Assembly: GCA_044227095.1 (NCBI GenBank)
Contig: JBGAFV010000001.1
Span: forward strand, 868,001-932,000
Length of the DNA: 64,000 nt
Source: JACMLD01 sp044227095
Lineage (GTDB): Bacteria > Bacteroidota > Bacteroidia > Chitinophagales > Chitinophagaceae
Direction of reading: 5' to 3'
Shown here: positions 24,773 to 34,398 of the stretch, piece after piece
Layout: each line of letters starts with the position of its first letter
Position numbering within the stretch: position 1 is the stretch's first letter
Notes under the pieces: generated by a model
What the model was told of the DNA's origin: nothing
Seen by the model: the letters and a program-made list of their open reading frames with translations, nothing else
Database searches by the model: none
Position numbers and translations under genes: made by a program

Positions 24773-26221
24773 ATGATTAATTACGATAAGTACGAAACCG
24801 TTATTGGTCTGGAAGTGCATGCCCAGTTACTTACAAAAAGCAAATTATTTTGTGGAGATAGTGCATCTTTTGGTGCAGAACCCAATACGCATATCAGCGA
24901 AATAACACTGGCTTATCCTGGTACATTACCCAAATTAAATAAACAGGCAGTTGAACTGGCCATTCGCCTCGGCCTTGCCTGCCATTGCGAAATTGAACAC
25001 AAGAATTACTTTGCCCGTAAAAATTATTTTTATCCCGATCTTTCAAAAGGCTACCAGATATCTCAGCATACTACTCCTATTTGCAAAGGCGGTTATGTAA
25101 CCATAAGAACTGCCGAAGGCGAAAAGCAGGTACAGTTAAACCGCATACATCTTGAAGAAGATGCCGGCAAAAGTATTCATGATATAGATAGCAATAACAG
25201 TTGTATTGATTACAACCGTGCAGGTGTTCCGCTGGTAGAAATAGTAACAGAACCTGATCTACACAATGCGGAAGATGCTGCAGCATATATAACAGAGTTG
25301 CGCAAACTTGTTCGTTACCTTACTGTTTGTGATGGCAATATGGAAGAAGGAAGTATGCGTTGCGATGCCAACATTTCTATTCGCCTTAAAGGAGAGAAAA
25401 AATTGGGCGTAAAAGTAGAAGTAAAGAATCTTAATTCTATCCGCAATGTGCGCAAAGCCATTGAGTATGAAGTGAAGCGCATGATTGAGTTGGTGGAAAA
25501 TGGCAAAACCATTGAACAACAAACAAGAAGTTTTGATGCTACAAACGATACTACCTTTTCTTTGCGCAGCAAAGAGGAAGCAAATGATTACCGCTATTTT
25601 CCCGATCCGGATTTGCCACCGTTTATTGTAACAGAAACGCAAATAAGCCAGATTAAAAATGCCATGCCGGAACTTCCTGAAGTTTTGGTAGAAAAATACA
25701 AATCGAAATTATTACTGAGCGATTATGATGCAAGGGTAATTTGTGATGACAAAGAAACCATTGCATTTTTTGAAGCACTAATTAAAAATACCAATCAGTA
25801 TAAAGCTGCTGCCAACTGGTTGCTTGGGCCGGTAAAATCTTATCTCAACGAGCATGCAGTACAGATAGATCAGTTTCCTGTTGCCCCAAAAACACTTTCA
25901 GCATTAATAGAATTGGTAGAAAACGGAAAACTCAGTTTTTCCGTAGCTTCTTCTAAAGTGCTTAATGCAATCATTGAAAGCCAATCAACAGATCCATTGC
26001 AAACAGCAACCGCATTAAATGTATTGCAGGATTCTGACAGCAGCGCAATAGCAGGCTGGGTAGATGAAGTGCTTGCAAGTATGCCCGATAAAGTAGCAGA
26101 ATACAAGAAAGGGAAAAAGGGGTTAATTGGTTTGTTTATGGGCGAAGTAAAAAAAGTATCAAAGGGGAAAGCAGATCCTAAAGTAGCAACACAATTATTA
26201 ACAGAGAAGCTCAATAATTAA
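24773..26221 (+). CDS. gatB: Asp/Glu-tRNA amidotransferase subunit B
   Basis: 482 residues, normal GatB length. The N-terminal YETVIGLEVHAQLLTKSKLF, FYPDLSKGYQISQ, and CIDYNRAGVPLVEIVTEPD are family signatures; EEGSMRCDANISIR and VEVKNLNSIRNVRKAIEYE lie in the catalytic domain. The C-terminal GatB/YqeY domain (about 330-480) binds tRNA. GatB is the kinase/transamidation subunit of GatCAB, which converts Glu-tRNA(Gln) or Asp-tRNA(Asn) to the amide forms. GatA and GatC are not in the window. A TlpA-like gene follows 46 bp downstream and may be co-transcribed. Confidence 0.97.
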   Translation: MINYDKYETVIGLEVHAQLLTKSKLFCGDSASFGAEPNTHISEITLAYPGTLPKLNKQAVELAIRLGLACHCEIEHKNYFARKNYFYPDLSKGYQISQHTTPICKGGYVTIRTAEGEKQVQLNRIHLEEDAGKSIHDIDSNNSCIDYNRAGVPLVEIVTEPDLHNAEDAAAYITELRKLVRYLTVCDGNMEEGSMRCDANISIRLKGEKKLGVKVEVKNLNSIRNVRKAIEYEVKRMIELVENGKTIEQQTRSFDATNDTTFSLRSKEEANDYRYFPDPDLPPFIVTETQISQIKNAMPELPEVLVEKYKSKLLLSDYDARVICDDKETIAFFEALIKNTNQYKAAANWLLGPVKSYLNEHAVQIDQFPVAPKTLSALIELVENGKLSFSVASSKVLNAIIESQSTDPLQTATALNVLQDSDSSAIAGWVDEVLASMPDKVAEYKKGKKGLIGLFMGEVKKVSKGKADPKVATQLLTEKLNN

Positions 26222-26267
26222 TTTTCGATAACAAGTACAACGCTGGCTTACTTTTTAAAACCTATTT

Positions 26268-27491
26268 ATGTTTAAAAATCCTTTAAGAAATACCTGTATA
26301 CTTTTTTATGTGGCTATTGTTTTTGCGTCCTGTACTGCTAAAAACAAAGGAAATTTTACAGTAAGCGTTACATATAAGAATGCAGATAAAATGATTCCAC
26401 AGAACTACGACGATAAATCGCAGGATTCTGTTGTTGCAATAAACACTACGCATATAATGCTGGAAGAAATTCCTTATGGTGGAGATGCTCATCCTGTGCT
26501 GCTTGATTCATCTGTATTAAAAGGAAAGGATGGAAAAATTGATTTGAAAGGAACAGGCAAAGAAGAAGGAATCTACCAACTGGTAATTGAGAAAGGACCA
26601 GTGGTATTAATTATTAATGATGTAGAAAAAATAAATGTAGAGATTGATTTAAGCAAGAAAGACAATTACTATACTGTGTCTGGTTCTGAAGCAAGTGAGC
26701 ACCTTAAAAGCTTTATTAATCATTACGATGAAAAAGCTTACGCTATCAATAGCATATTGTCTGAAATAGACAGCCTTAAACAATTTGGCGGAACAGATAG
26801 TTTGTTGATTGCTGCCACAACACGTAAAAACAAAGCTATCGTTTCTCTTAATGAATACCTTGCTGCGTTTATTGATAAAGCAGATAGTCCTGCGGAAAGC
26901 ATTTTTGCATTGGGAATGGGTTCAAGATCTTTTCAGAGTGATGAGTTTGGAAAATTGCTGAATACTGTTGTAAAAAGATTTCCTGAACACAAACCGCTTG
27001 CACAACTTAAGGCTACGTATGATATGCAACAGGCGCAAATGAATTTAAGAAGACAGGCAAGCAGTTCGTGGACGGGCAAGCAGGCGCCAGATCTTGAATT
27101 GCCTTCACCTGATGGAAAAACAATTTCTATTGCTTCATTTCGTGGTAAATATTTGCTGGTAGATTTTTGGGCAAGCTGGTGCGGGCCATGCCGCATGGAA
27201 AACCCAAATGTTGTAAATGCATACAACCGGTTTAAGGATAAAAATTTTACCATACTCGGCGTTTCATTAGACAGAAATGGAGAAAAAGACAAATGGCTAA
27301 AAGCGATACATGACGATCAACTTACCTGGCAGCATGTAAGCGACCTGCAATACTGGAACAGCAAAGCTGTACAAACATTCAGGTTTGAAAGTATTCCTTA
27401 CAATGTATTAATAGACCCTCAAGGAAAAATAATAGCTGAAAGTTTACGCGGCGCTGAATTGGAAAATAAATTGAGCGAGGTGCTGAAGTAA
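26268..27491 (+). CDS. TlpA-like thiol:disulfide oxidoreductase lipoprotein with DUF4369-like N-terminus
   Basis: 407 residues. A lipoprotein signal ends at C22 (VAIVFASC). Residues about 28-130 form a DUF4369-like beta domain, 150-250 is mostly helical, and 270-407 is a TlpA/AhpC-type thioredoxin fold (WTGKQAPDLELPSPDGKTIS, VDFWASWCGPCRMENPNVV). The redox motif CGPC is at 305-308 and intact. Such lipoproteins are abundant in Bacteroidota and are thought to reduce periplasmic disulfides; the partner is unknown. A 21-bp perfect bidirectional terminator separates it from the convergent susD gene. Confidence 0.9.
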   Translation: MFKNPLRNTCILFYVAIVFASCTAKNKGNFTVSVTYKNADKMIPQNYDDKSQDSVVAINTTHIMLEEIPYGGDAHPVLLDSSVLKGKDGKIDLKGTGKEEGIYQLVIEKGPVVLIINDVEKINVEIDLSKKDNYYTVSGSEASEHLKSFINHYDEKAYAINSILSEIDSLKQFGGTDSLLIAATTRKNKAIVSLNEYLAAFIDKADSPAESIFALGMGSRSFQSDEFGKLLNTVVKRFPEHKPLAQLKATYDMQQAQMNLRRQASSSWTGKQAPDLELPSPDGKTISIASFRGKYLLVDFWASWCGPCRMENPNVVNAYNRFKDKNFTILGVSLDRNGEKDKWLKAIHDDQLTWQHVSDLQYWNSKAVQTFRFESIPYNVLIDPQGKIIAESLRGAELENKLSEVLK

Positions 27492-27510
27492 AATACAAAA
27501 GCTCTATTGC

Positions 27511-27558
27511 GTTTAAAAAAGATGCCGCTTCTTTTATGAAGCGGCATCTTTTTTAAAC
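27511..27558. terminator. Bidirectional terminator between the tlpA-like gene and susD
   Basis: Arms 27511-27531 and 27538-27558 are a perfect 21-bp inverted repeat (core GATGCCGCTTC/GAAGCGGCATC) with a 6-nt loop. A/T tracts on both sides permit function in both directions between two convergent genes. Confidence 0.85.
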
Positions 27559-27580
27559 TTAACCTACCTGTTTACCCAAA

Positions 27581-29233
27581 TTATGGTTTAGGGTTTTTAA
27601 CTGGTGCACTTGTTGCAGATGGAGTATTTAAAGAAGTCTCATCATCTGGTACATCCCAGTAATCAAGGAAATTATAATTGATTGTAGCATTGGTACTAAC
27701 TGCGCCGGTTGTAGAGTTTACAACTACACAACCTGTTCTTCCGCCACCAGCAGAAATATCGTCTATCACGCCCCATCTTCTTGCATCATAGAAGGAAACA
27801 TTTCTGAACAAAAGAGCTACTCTTCTTTCTCTTCTCAATTCTTCATAAGCCAGCACAGGATCTGTTACTACTCCCGAAACTGCCGCTAATGCCGCACCCT
27901 GGTAAGTTCTTACAGCGTCTACACTTGCAAGGCCTGTAGCAATATTTCCAAGTTTAATGTTTGCTTCTGCTTTCATGAGTTCATTTTCTTCATAAGAGCC
28001 TGCAAGGAATAATTCGTAAGCACCTACTGTTTTACTTCCGTATCCGCCAACTGTGCCAGCAGTGCTTGACGAGGCCACATCCAGCAAAGTATAGCGTGTA
28101 CTAAATGTAATACCACCTTTCTGATTAAGGTAAAGTGTAGCAGCACTAAAATTTGTAGAAAGTCTTTTATCACCTGTTTTAAATTCCTGGATCAACCTTT
28201 CTGATATTTTATAGGTAGTGCCTGTTGGGTTACCTATAGTTAATGCAGATACAGAACCGCTAGTAGCGCTTAAGAAACTATTGGTAGATGATGAACGGCC
28301 TGTAAAAACATAATCGCTGGCAGTTATTCCATTGCCCACAAGAGTTAAGATATTGTTCCAGTCTGTAGCAGTCATATCTTTCAGTCTTTTATTTACCAAA
28401 ATGTTTCGGGCTTTCATTGTATTGATGTTATGTATCCACATTGTTGGTGTGGGCACTACACCTTTTCCAACCTGGCAGGGAGTAGGAATTAAATATTTGA
28501 GCACTGTAGAATAATCAGTAACATTAGTTACAGCATTAAGTGCAGTAATTGCCTTATCAAAATTTGCATTAGATGCTGCAATTATATCTGCGCTGGATTT
28601 GTAATCATTACTAAGTGCATTGTAATCATCTTTTATAAGACCTGCATAATAGAGAGAGCCAATATGCGAGTAAGCATAACCTTTCCAGAAATAAGCCCAT
28701 GCTTTAATGGCACTCCTTTTGGAAGTAGCATCTCCCGTAAAACTTGTTTTATCTGCAACTGAAAGAATACCATTGCAGGCATTGTTCAGATAATACATCC
28801 AGGTCCATTCATAATAATACATGTTTGAACCAGCTTTTGTTCTTGAGTTATTGAGACGGGCAACATTTTTTGCAGGTGCGGTATTGGTAAACCTTGTTGC
28901 TGCATCATCTATATAATAATCCGGAACACTAATCTGGTTTGTAATATTATTAGCAGCTTCTGCGGTTACAACATCTGCCATTTCATCTAGATAAGCCGGA
29001 CCAAGGAACCAATAGCTGCTGCCTAAAAATGATCCTGTATATCTTGAATCTGTTATGCCATTAAATCCATTTTGGTAAACGGCTCCCAATCCTAAAGAAA
29101 GAATACCTGGTTCTGTTGCTGCACTTTCAGGTGTTGGGCTATTAGGATTTTGTACATTTAGTTCGCTTTTTTTACAGCTGGTACTCACCAGTATAAAAGC
29201 GGCAATTAGTATATAAAATATTTTATTTTTCAT
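27581..29233 (-). CDS. SusD/RagB-family outer-membrane lipoprotein (pair 1)
   Basis: 550 residues from the ATG at 29233; an in-frame ATG at 29242 would add three. The lipoprotein signal ends in STSCKK. SusD-type features include tetratricopeptide-like helices, YEWTWMYYLNNACNGIL, GYAYSHIGSLYYAGLI, and the C-terminal YEELRRERRVALLFRNVSFY followed by DARRWGVIDD. SusD proteins cap a SusC channel and bind glycan or peptide at the cell surface. Its partner SusC is immediately upstream in transcription (30 bp away). The C-terminal 40 residues differ from those of the second SusD, so the pairs are not recent duplicates. Confidence 0.92.
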   Translation of the reverse strand: MKNKIFYILIAAFILVSTSCKKSELNVQNPNSPTPESAATEPGILSLGLGAVYQNGFNGITDSRYTGSFLGSSYWFLGPAYLDEMADVVTAEAANNITNQISVPDYYIDDAATRFTNTAPAKNVARLNNSRTKAGSNMYYYEWTWMYYLNNACNGILSVADKTSFTGDATSKRSAIKAWAYFWKGYAYSHIGSLYYAGLIKDDYNALSNDYKSSADIIAASNANFDKAITALNAVTNVTDYSTVLKYLIPTPCQVGKGVVPTPTMWIHNINTMKARNILVNKRLKDMTATDWNNILTLVGNGITASDYVFTGRSSSTNSFLSATSGSVSALTIGNPTGTTYKISERLIQEFKTGDKRLSTNFSAATLYLNQKGGITFSTRYTLLDVASSSTAGTVGGYGSKTVGAYELFLAGSYEENELMKAEANIKLGNIATGLASVDAVRTYQGAALAAVSGVVTDPVLAYEELRRERRVALLFRNVSFYDARRWGVIDDISAGGGRTGCVVVNSTTGAVSTNATINYNFLDYWDVPDDETSLNTPSATSAPVKNPKP

Positions 29234-29263
29234 GCTATACATAATTTTAATTGCGGGTTAAGG

Positions 29264-32200
29264 TTAAAATCCAAGGTTTAATCCAACCTGGAGCGTTCTG
29301 TTATTAGGTGTTGTTGCATAATCTACACCTCTGTCGAAACCTGAGTTAGTAGTACCGGAGCTCGTTTCAGGATCCATACCTGTGTACTTGGTCCAGGTAA
29401 GTAAATTTCTTCCGGTAAGTACAAACTGAAGTTTTTTGAAGTATTTGATTTTGGTAAATTGTAAAATATCAAAACCAATACTAAGATTTCTTAACCGCAC
29501 AAAAGAAGCATCTTCAAAGAAATAATCTTTAATAGAATTTCTTGCACCGTTTATACTGCCCCACATATCTCCATAAGCACTGGTGTAATAAGCAGCATAT
29601 GCAGCAGTCTGTCCGTTGATAGTTAGTTTATTGCCATAATCACCATGTATACCATCGCGGTACATCCATTCTTTCATCTGGTTGTACAAATGGCTTCCAT
29701 GAACCCAATCAAACTGAATTGAAAGTGAAATGCCTTTATAGCTAAAGTTGTTTATGAAAGACATATTGAACTTCGGGTTAGGGTCGCCGTAAGAATAATT
29801 CTGGTTGGTAAATTGAATGCCTCTTGTGGCAGTATCAACCAAGGTACCATTTACCACTTGGTATTTACCCTGGTCTGCTTTTGCTATATATGGTGTACCA
29901 TCTTGTCTGGTCTGGTTTACATCACGAAATGTTTTTAAACCATAAAGTTGACCAATTTTTGAGCCAGCTTCAAGTACATAGTTACCATAACCGGCACCAC
30001 TTGTTACAATAATTGGCTGGCCTGTGCTGATTGCATCAATCTTTGAACTCTGGTGATTGAAGTTTGCTGTAAAGTCCCAGCTAAAATTCTTCGCTTTTAA
30101 TACACCCAGGTTCAGGATAAATGTGTAACCATTAGAAGAGAGAGAAAATGAATTGGTTAAAAAACCTGCACCACCAGATGTTGGAGGAGCATCTACCTGG
30201 TAGATTACATCTTCGCTGGTTCTTTTCCAAACCGTTCCACTTAATGTTAGGTTTGAAAGCCATATTCCTTTGGCAAGTTTGAAAGTGATATCAGCACCAA
30301 TTTCTTTTTCTTTTGAAATTTCTACACTCAAATCTGGGTTTGACTGAACACTTGGTGTGTAAAACGCAAGGTTGGTTCCTATTGTTCTTGTGCTTAAGGT
30401 TACATACCTGTCAAAAGCGCCTGGTTGTATACCTGCTTCACCATAACCGCCGCGTAATTTAAATTCTGGAATAATAGTGGAAAGGCTACCTTTCCAAAAA
30501 CCAAGTTGTGATAATCTGAAGAACCCATTTGCGTTGTAAAAAGTTTGCGCCTGCGATCCCTGGCCAAATGCAGAAGAATAGTCGCTTCTAAAACCACCTC
30601 TTACGCCAAAAATGCCAGCATAGTCTAATGATTCACTCAGGTAAGTACCAAATGTTACAAATGGTCTTACAAAATCACTGTTAACCACCTGTGTACTTGT
30701 TTGGTTCATATTGTAAATTGGATACAACTGCAAGCCATCACCAGAAGTGTTGTATTGCTTGTAAACATTTTTACGATAGTCATATCCAACTTGTGTAGTA
30801 GTAGTCAATGGAATTTTTGTATGCAAATCATTCAGCAGATCTATATGCAATGTTGCTGTAGTTAAAGCATTTTGAAAAGTAGTATTATAAGCATAATTAA
30901 AAATACTTCCTTCTTTGCCATTAAAGCCTCCAATGCCTGTAACGCTTCTGCTGTTGATATTAATATTCTGTGTTTGATTCTTGTAAACCTGGTTAATGTC
31001 TTCTTTTTCGTAGTTAATACCGTATTTAAAGTCAAGATCTAAAAAACGGTTTACTTTATAAGAAGCCTGAATATTCTGTATAACATCAATTGTCTGGTCT
31101 GAACCAAAAGAATATTCTTTGTAATAGTTAGGATTATACCCGTTAACACTTACTGGTGATGCATTTAACGCATATGCATAATCGCCGTTGGCATCTTTCC
31201 AGTCAAAATCAAAGAAAGGAGAGGTATTAAGAGCTCTGAAAAAAGTACTACTTACGCCAGCTGTAAAATATGGATTAAAATCATTCTTTTGATATACCAA
31301 TTGTGTTATAGAACGAATTTTAAACCCTTTAAATAATTCTGCACCTATGTTGGCAGTTAAATTGGCACGTCTTAATGTACCATTGTCTTTTACAACACTT
31401 TCTTCTGTAGTGTTTGAAACAGTTAAAGCAAAATCTGTTTTATTTCCACCACCTGCTATGTTTACACTTACATTTGTCCTTGCTGCTGAAGCAAACAATT
31501 GCTTAAAGTGATCGTAATATTTTAAATTCTGATTGTATAGTTTACTTCCGTCCGTGGTTGGGCTTGTACCTGCCCAAACAAGCGAACCCTGGTTTACACC
31601 TGAAGGATTTACTCCCGCTGTTAATGTACCATCAGCTTTTATTTGTAAAATATTTCCCGCTGCATCTACCACGTTGTTGTTTGCATCGGTTTTAAAACCA
31701 TGTGTAGTTGCTTGTTTCATGTTGCCAGAATTTAAAAAATTGCTAACGCCATAACTGGAAGCAACATTAATCTCTGTCTGGCCGGCCCGGCCTTTTTTGG
31801 TAAATACCTGTATAACACCGTTGGCACCCTGTGCGCCATAGATAGTAGAAGAGGCTGCTCCTTCTACAACTTCTATTCTTTCTACGTTATTCAGATCTAA
31901 TGCTCCTAAATCCGTGGCACGTACTTCAAGACCATCAACCAGTATCATTGGCCCTGTTCCTCCTCTTAATGAATTAATGCCGCGTAATAAAATATTCATT
32001 GGTGCTCCAGGTGTACCTTCTTTACTTGTGATTTGAGCTCCTGCAACTTTACCTGATAAAGCTTGTGTAATCGATTGTGTGGCAACGTTAGTTAATTTAT
32101 CGCCTGTAATTGTTTCAACAGAAATTGGCAATCGCTTTTTACTGGTAGCAACGCCCACACCAGTAACAACAACTTCGCTTAAAGCATTTGGATCTGCTTT

Positions 32201-32470
32201 CAGTTTAACAGACATGTTGTCTGTTATAGCAAGTGTGGTTGTTTCAAATCCCAGGGAAGATATAACCAGGAAATCGCCCTTGGTTATTTTTAAAGTAAAA
32301 GTTCCATTTACATTACTAACAGTTCCCGCAGAAGTGCCTTTAACAAGAATAGTGGCATTGGGAATTGGGTTTGTTTTGTCATCGGTAATAATACCGTTGA
32401 TGGTTCTCTGCTGAGCGGAGAGTTGTACGCAAAGCATAACAACCCCCAGCAGGAGTAGGAGTTTTCTCAT
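29264..32470 (-). CDS. SusC/RagA-family TonB-linked outer-membrane transporter (pair 1)
   Basis: 1068 residues. A signal peptide (1-19, ends LSAQ) precedes a carboxypeptidase-regulatory-like domain (about 23-90: TINGIITDDKTNPIPNATIL). A TonB-box/DUF region follows (ALSEVVVTGVGVATSKKR), then a plug domain (about 115-230: ALSGKVAGAQITS, PMILVDGLEVRATDLGALD, ASSTIYGAQGANGVIQVFTK), and a 22-strand barrel to the terminal NRTLQVGLNLGF. It imports a substrate bound by SusD using TonB energy. The substrate is unknown. It is transcribed before its susD, as in classic Sus operons. Confidence 0.95.
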   Translation of the reverse strand: MRKLLLLLGVVMLCVQLSAQQRTINGIITDDKTNPIPNATILVKGTSAGTVSNVNGTFTLKITKGDFLVISSLGFETTTLAITDNMSVKLKADPNALSEVVVTGVGVATSKKRLPISVETITGDKLTNVATQSITQALSGKVAGAQITSKEGTPGAPMNILLRGINSLRGGTGPMILVDGLEVRATDLGALDLNNVERIEVVEGAASSTIYGAQGANGVIQVFTKKGRAGQTEINVASSYGVSNFLNSGNMKQATTHGFKTDANNNVVDAAGNILQIKADGTLTAGVNPSGVNQGSLVWAGTSPTTDGSKLYNQNLKYYDHFKQLFASAARTNVSVNIAGGGNKTDFALTVSNTTEESVVKDNGTLRRANLTANIGAELFKGFKIRSITQLVYQKNDFNPYFTAGVSSTFFRALNTSPFFDFDWKDANGDYAYALNASPVSVNGYNPNYYKEYSFGSDQTIDVIQNIQASYKVNRFLDLDFKYGINYEKEDINQVYKNQTQNININSRSVTGIGGFNGKEGSIFNYAYNTTFQNALTTATLHIDLLNDLHTKIPLTTTTQVGYDYRKNVYKQYNTSGDGLQLYPIYNMNQTSTQVVNSDFVRPFVTFGTYLSESLDYAGIFGVRGGFRSDYSSAFGQGSQAQTFYNANGFFRLSQLGFWKGSLSTIIPEFKLRGGYGEAGIQPGAFDRYVTLSTRTIGTNLAFYTPSVQSNPDLSVEISKEKEIGADITFKLAKGIWLSNLTLSGTVWKRTSEDVIYQVDAPPTSGGAGFLTNSFSLSSNGYTFILNLGVLKAKNFSWDFTANFNHQSSKIDAISTGQPIIVTSGAGYGNYVLEAGSKIGQLYGLKTFRDVNQTRQDGTPYIAKADQGKYQVVNGTLVDTATRGIQFTNQNYSYGDPNPKFNMSFINNFSYKGISLSIQFDWVHGSHLYNQMKEWMYRDGIHGDYGNKLTINGQTAAYAAYYTSAYGDMWGSINGARNSIKDYFFEDASFVRLRNLSIGFDILQFTKIKYFKKLQFVLTGRNLLTWTKYTGMDPETSSGTTNSGFDRGVDYATTPNNRTLQVGLNLGF

Positions 32471-32663
32471 GTTTTAAGTTTAGTAGTTAGTTAATAAACC
32501 AGTTTCTTAGTCTGGTTAAACCGAAAATTTGGTTATATCGGTTTAATTGAAATTAAGAAATAATTAAAATTTAAAAAAATTTATATACATTATAAAAAAT
32601 ACTAATGTGCATATATTGATTTTTATAATATGTATTACAGGCACATTTCGCTTTCTTTACGCA

Positions 32664-32692
32664 TAAAAAAATCCCCGCACAATGTGCGGGGA
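32664..32692 (-). terminator. Terminator of SusCD pair 2
   Basis: On the minus strand a 9-bp perfect stem (TCCCCGCAC/GTGCGGGGA, loop of 3) is followed by a run of eight T. It lies 24 bp beyond the stop of the second susD. Confidence 0.85.
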
Positions 32693-32715
32693 CTAACGTA
32701 TAGTAATTAAATTAT

Positions 32716-34368
32716 TTAATACGTAGGATTCTGAGCAATAATGGGGTTAGCATCCCTTTCGCTTTGAGGTATAGGCCATACAAAACGATAATCTGTATAA
32801 GGAATTGCTGCCTGACCTGGCGTATAACCAGCGCCGCATACATATGCTGCAAAACCTGCTGAACCATTGTTTCCGTTTACAGCTTTAGCAGGTATACCAC
32901 CAGTAGTGAAATCAGGATCTTTCGCCAGGCGAGAAATATCGCTCCAACGTCTTCCTTCACCAAGAAACTCAATTCTGCGCTCTAATAAAATTGCTTTTAT
33001 TAGATCATTTTTTGCGGCAAAACCAGCAGCAGTATACTGTTGTGCTGCAGGTGTAGCCAAAGATCTGTTTCTAACAACGTTTACTAAATCAACCGCTCTT
33101 GTAGAAACTGTTCCTGAAAGTCTTGCTTCAGCTTCTGCCAGTGTAAGCAATACTTCTGCATACCTGATTTGCGGCGCATAGTCACCCCTGTTAGTATAAT
33201 CGCGGTATTTGGTAATGAAGTAACTCTGGTTACCTGCATTGTTCAATCCGGCAATTATCATAGTTGAACCACGTCTTTTATCATCGCAAAGCCAGCCTGC
33301 ATTGTTCCAGATAACAGGAGAAATGCCTACAAGACCGCGACCTGGTGTAGTACCTACATTGCTTGCTGCACCATACATTGCTGCTAAACCACCATTGCTG
33401 CTTGGCGCATCAGATGCATCGTTTTTAATAGAAAAAACGCTTTCTGTTGATGCATTATTCGCAAATGGTCCGTCTGGGTTAGCTGTTAAAGCCCAATTAC
33501 CTATAGGACTTACCACTGATGTTGGCGTTAATGGATTTACAGTAGCTGGAACCAGTTTAGCACCTTCTTCTTTTACACCTAGAACACTTGCACCCATAAA
33601 AGTGCCGGTTGTCCAAAGACCCATGTGTGCTTTGATTCTCATTTTTAAAGCAATAGCAGCTGCTTTAGTAGCCCTGTATGTACTTGCGCCTGTACCAGTT
33701 TGTGTAGCAGGCAGGTTAGTTTCAGCAAAATCAAGGTCGGCCAGTATCTTCATGTATACACTATCAACACGCATACGTGGCGTATTTAAGATGCTTGCAA
33801 CTGCGTCGCTGTTGCTTATTGGTGCATCCCTGTAAGGAATACCCACCTGGTTGCCATTTCCATCCAGGAAAGGACGTGCCCAGTGAATCAAAGCTTCGTG
33901 ATGCGACATAGCCCTTAAAAAGCGGCATTCTGCTTCGTACTGTGTTGCAAGGGCAGAGGATAAAATACCACCGCTACCGGCTTTGCGAAAACCATCTATA
34001 CCAATGTTTGCATCGTTGATCAGGATATATAAACCTTTCCACAAACCAACACAATTGGGTGCAGTAGAATTATATGTTCCCTGGTAAGTTACCTGGAAGA
34101 AAGCCGCTACGTTGAACATATCTTCACCACGCATATCGCCTTGTTCAATGTTAGCTGCGCCAAAAGGATAGCCTCTCTTATCGGTAGTACCGTTTACAAA
34201 AGAAGTACTTTGAGCTGCGTCATAAATACCGTATAAACTAAGCAAACAACGGTCTGCAGTAGCAAATGCCGTAGCATCTGTAATATTATTATTGGGAGAG
34301 GTATCCAATACTTTTTTGCAACTAAACAAAGAAGCTGCAAAAACTAGAACTATAATTATTTTCTTCAT
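32716..34368 (-). CDS. SusD/RagB-family outer-membrane lipoprotein (pair 2)
   Basis: 550 residues. The lipoprotein signal is MKKIIIVLVFAASLFSC with C17 as the lipidation site. Family marks include DRCLLSLYGIYDAAQST, YEAECRFLRAMSHHEALIHW, VRYAEVLLTLAEAEARL-like helices (here IRYAEVLLTLAEAEARL), LLERRIEFLGEGRRWSDISR, and the classical end YRFVWPIPQSERDANP plus IIAQNPTY. It is the surface substrate-binding partner of the SusC just upstream. The gap to susC is 30 bp. No hydrolase or transporter regulator is adjacent, so the glycan or other substrate cannot be inferred. Confidence 0.94.
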   Translation of the reverse strand: MKKIIIVLVFAASLFSCKKVLDTSPNNNITDATAFATADRCLLSLYGIYDAAQSTSFVNGTTDKRGYPFGAANIEQGDMRGEDMFNVAAFFQVTYQGTYNSTAPNCVGLWKGLYILINDANIGIDGFRKAGSGGILSSALATQYEAECRFLRAMSHHEALIHWARPFLDGNGNQVGIPYRDAPISNSDAVASILNTPRMRVDSVYMKILADLDFAETNLPATQTGTGASTYRATKAAAIALKMRIKAHMGLWTTGTFMGASVLGVKEEGAKLVPATVNPLTPTSVVSPIGNWALTANPDGPFANNASTESVFSIKNDASDAPSSNGGLAAMYGAASNVGTTPGRGLVGISPVIWNNAGWLCDDKRRGSTMIIAGLNNAGNQSYFITKYRDYTNRGDYAPQIRYAEVLLTLAEAEARLSGTVSTRAVDLVNVVRNRSLATPAAQQYTAAGFAAKNDLIKAILLERRIEFLGEGRRWSDISRLAKDPDFTTGGIPAKAVNGNNGSAGFAAYVCGAGYTPGQAAIPYTDYRFVWPIPQSERDANPIIAQNPTY

Positions 34369-34398
34369 GTCAAGAATATTTTAAATTTTATCAAAGAA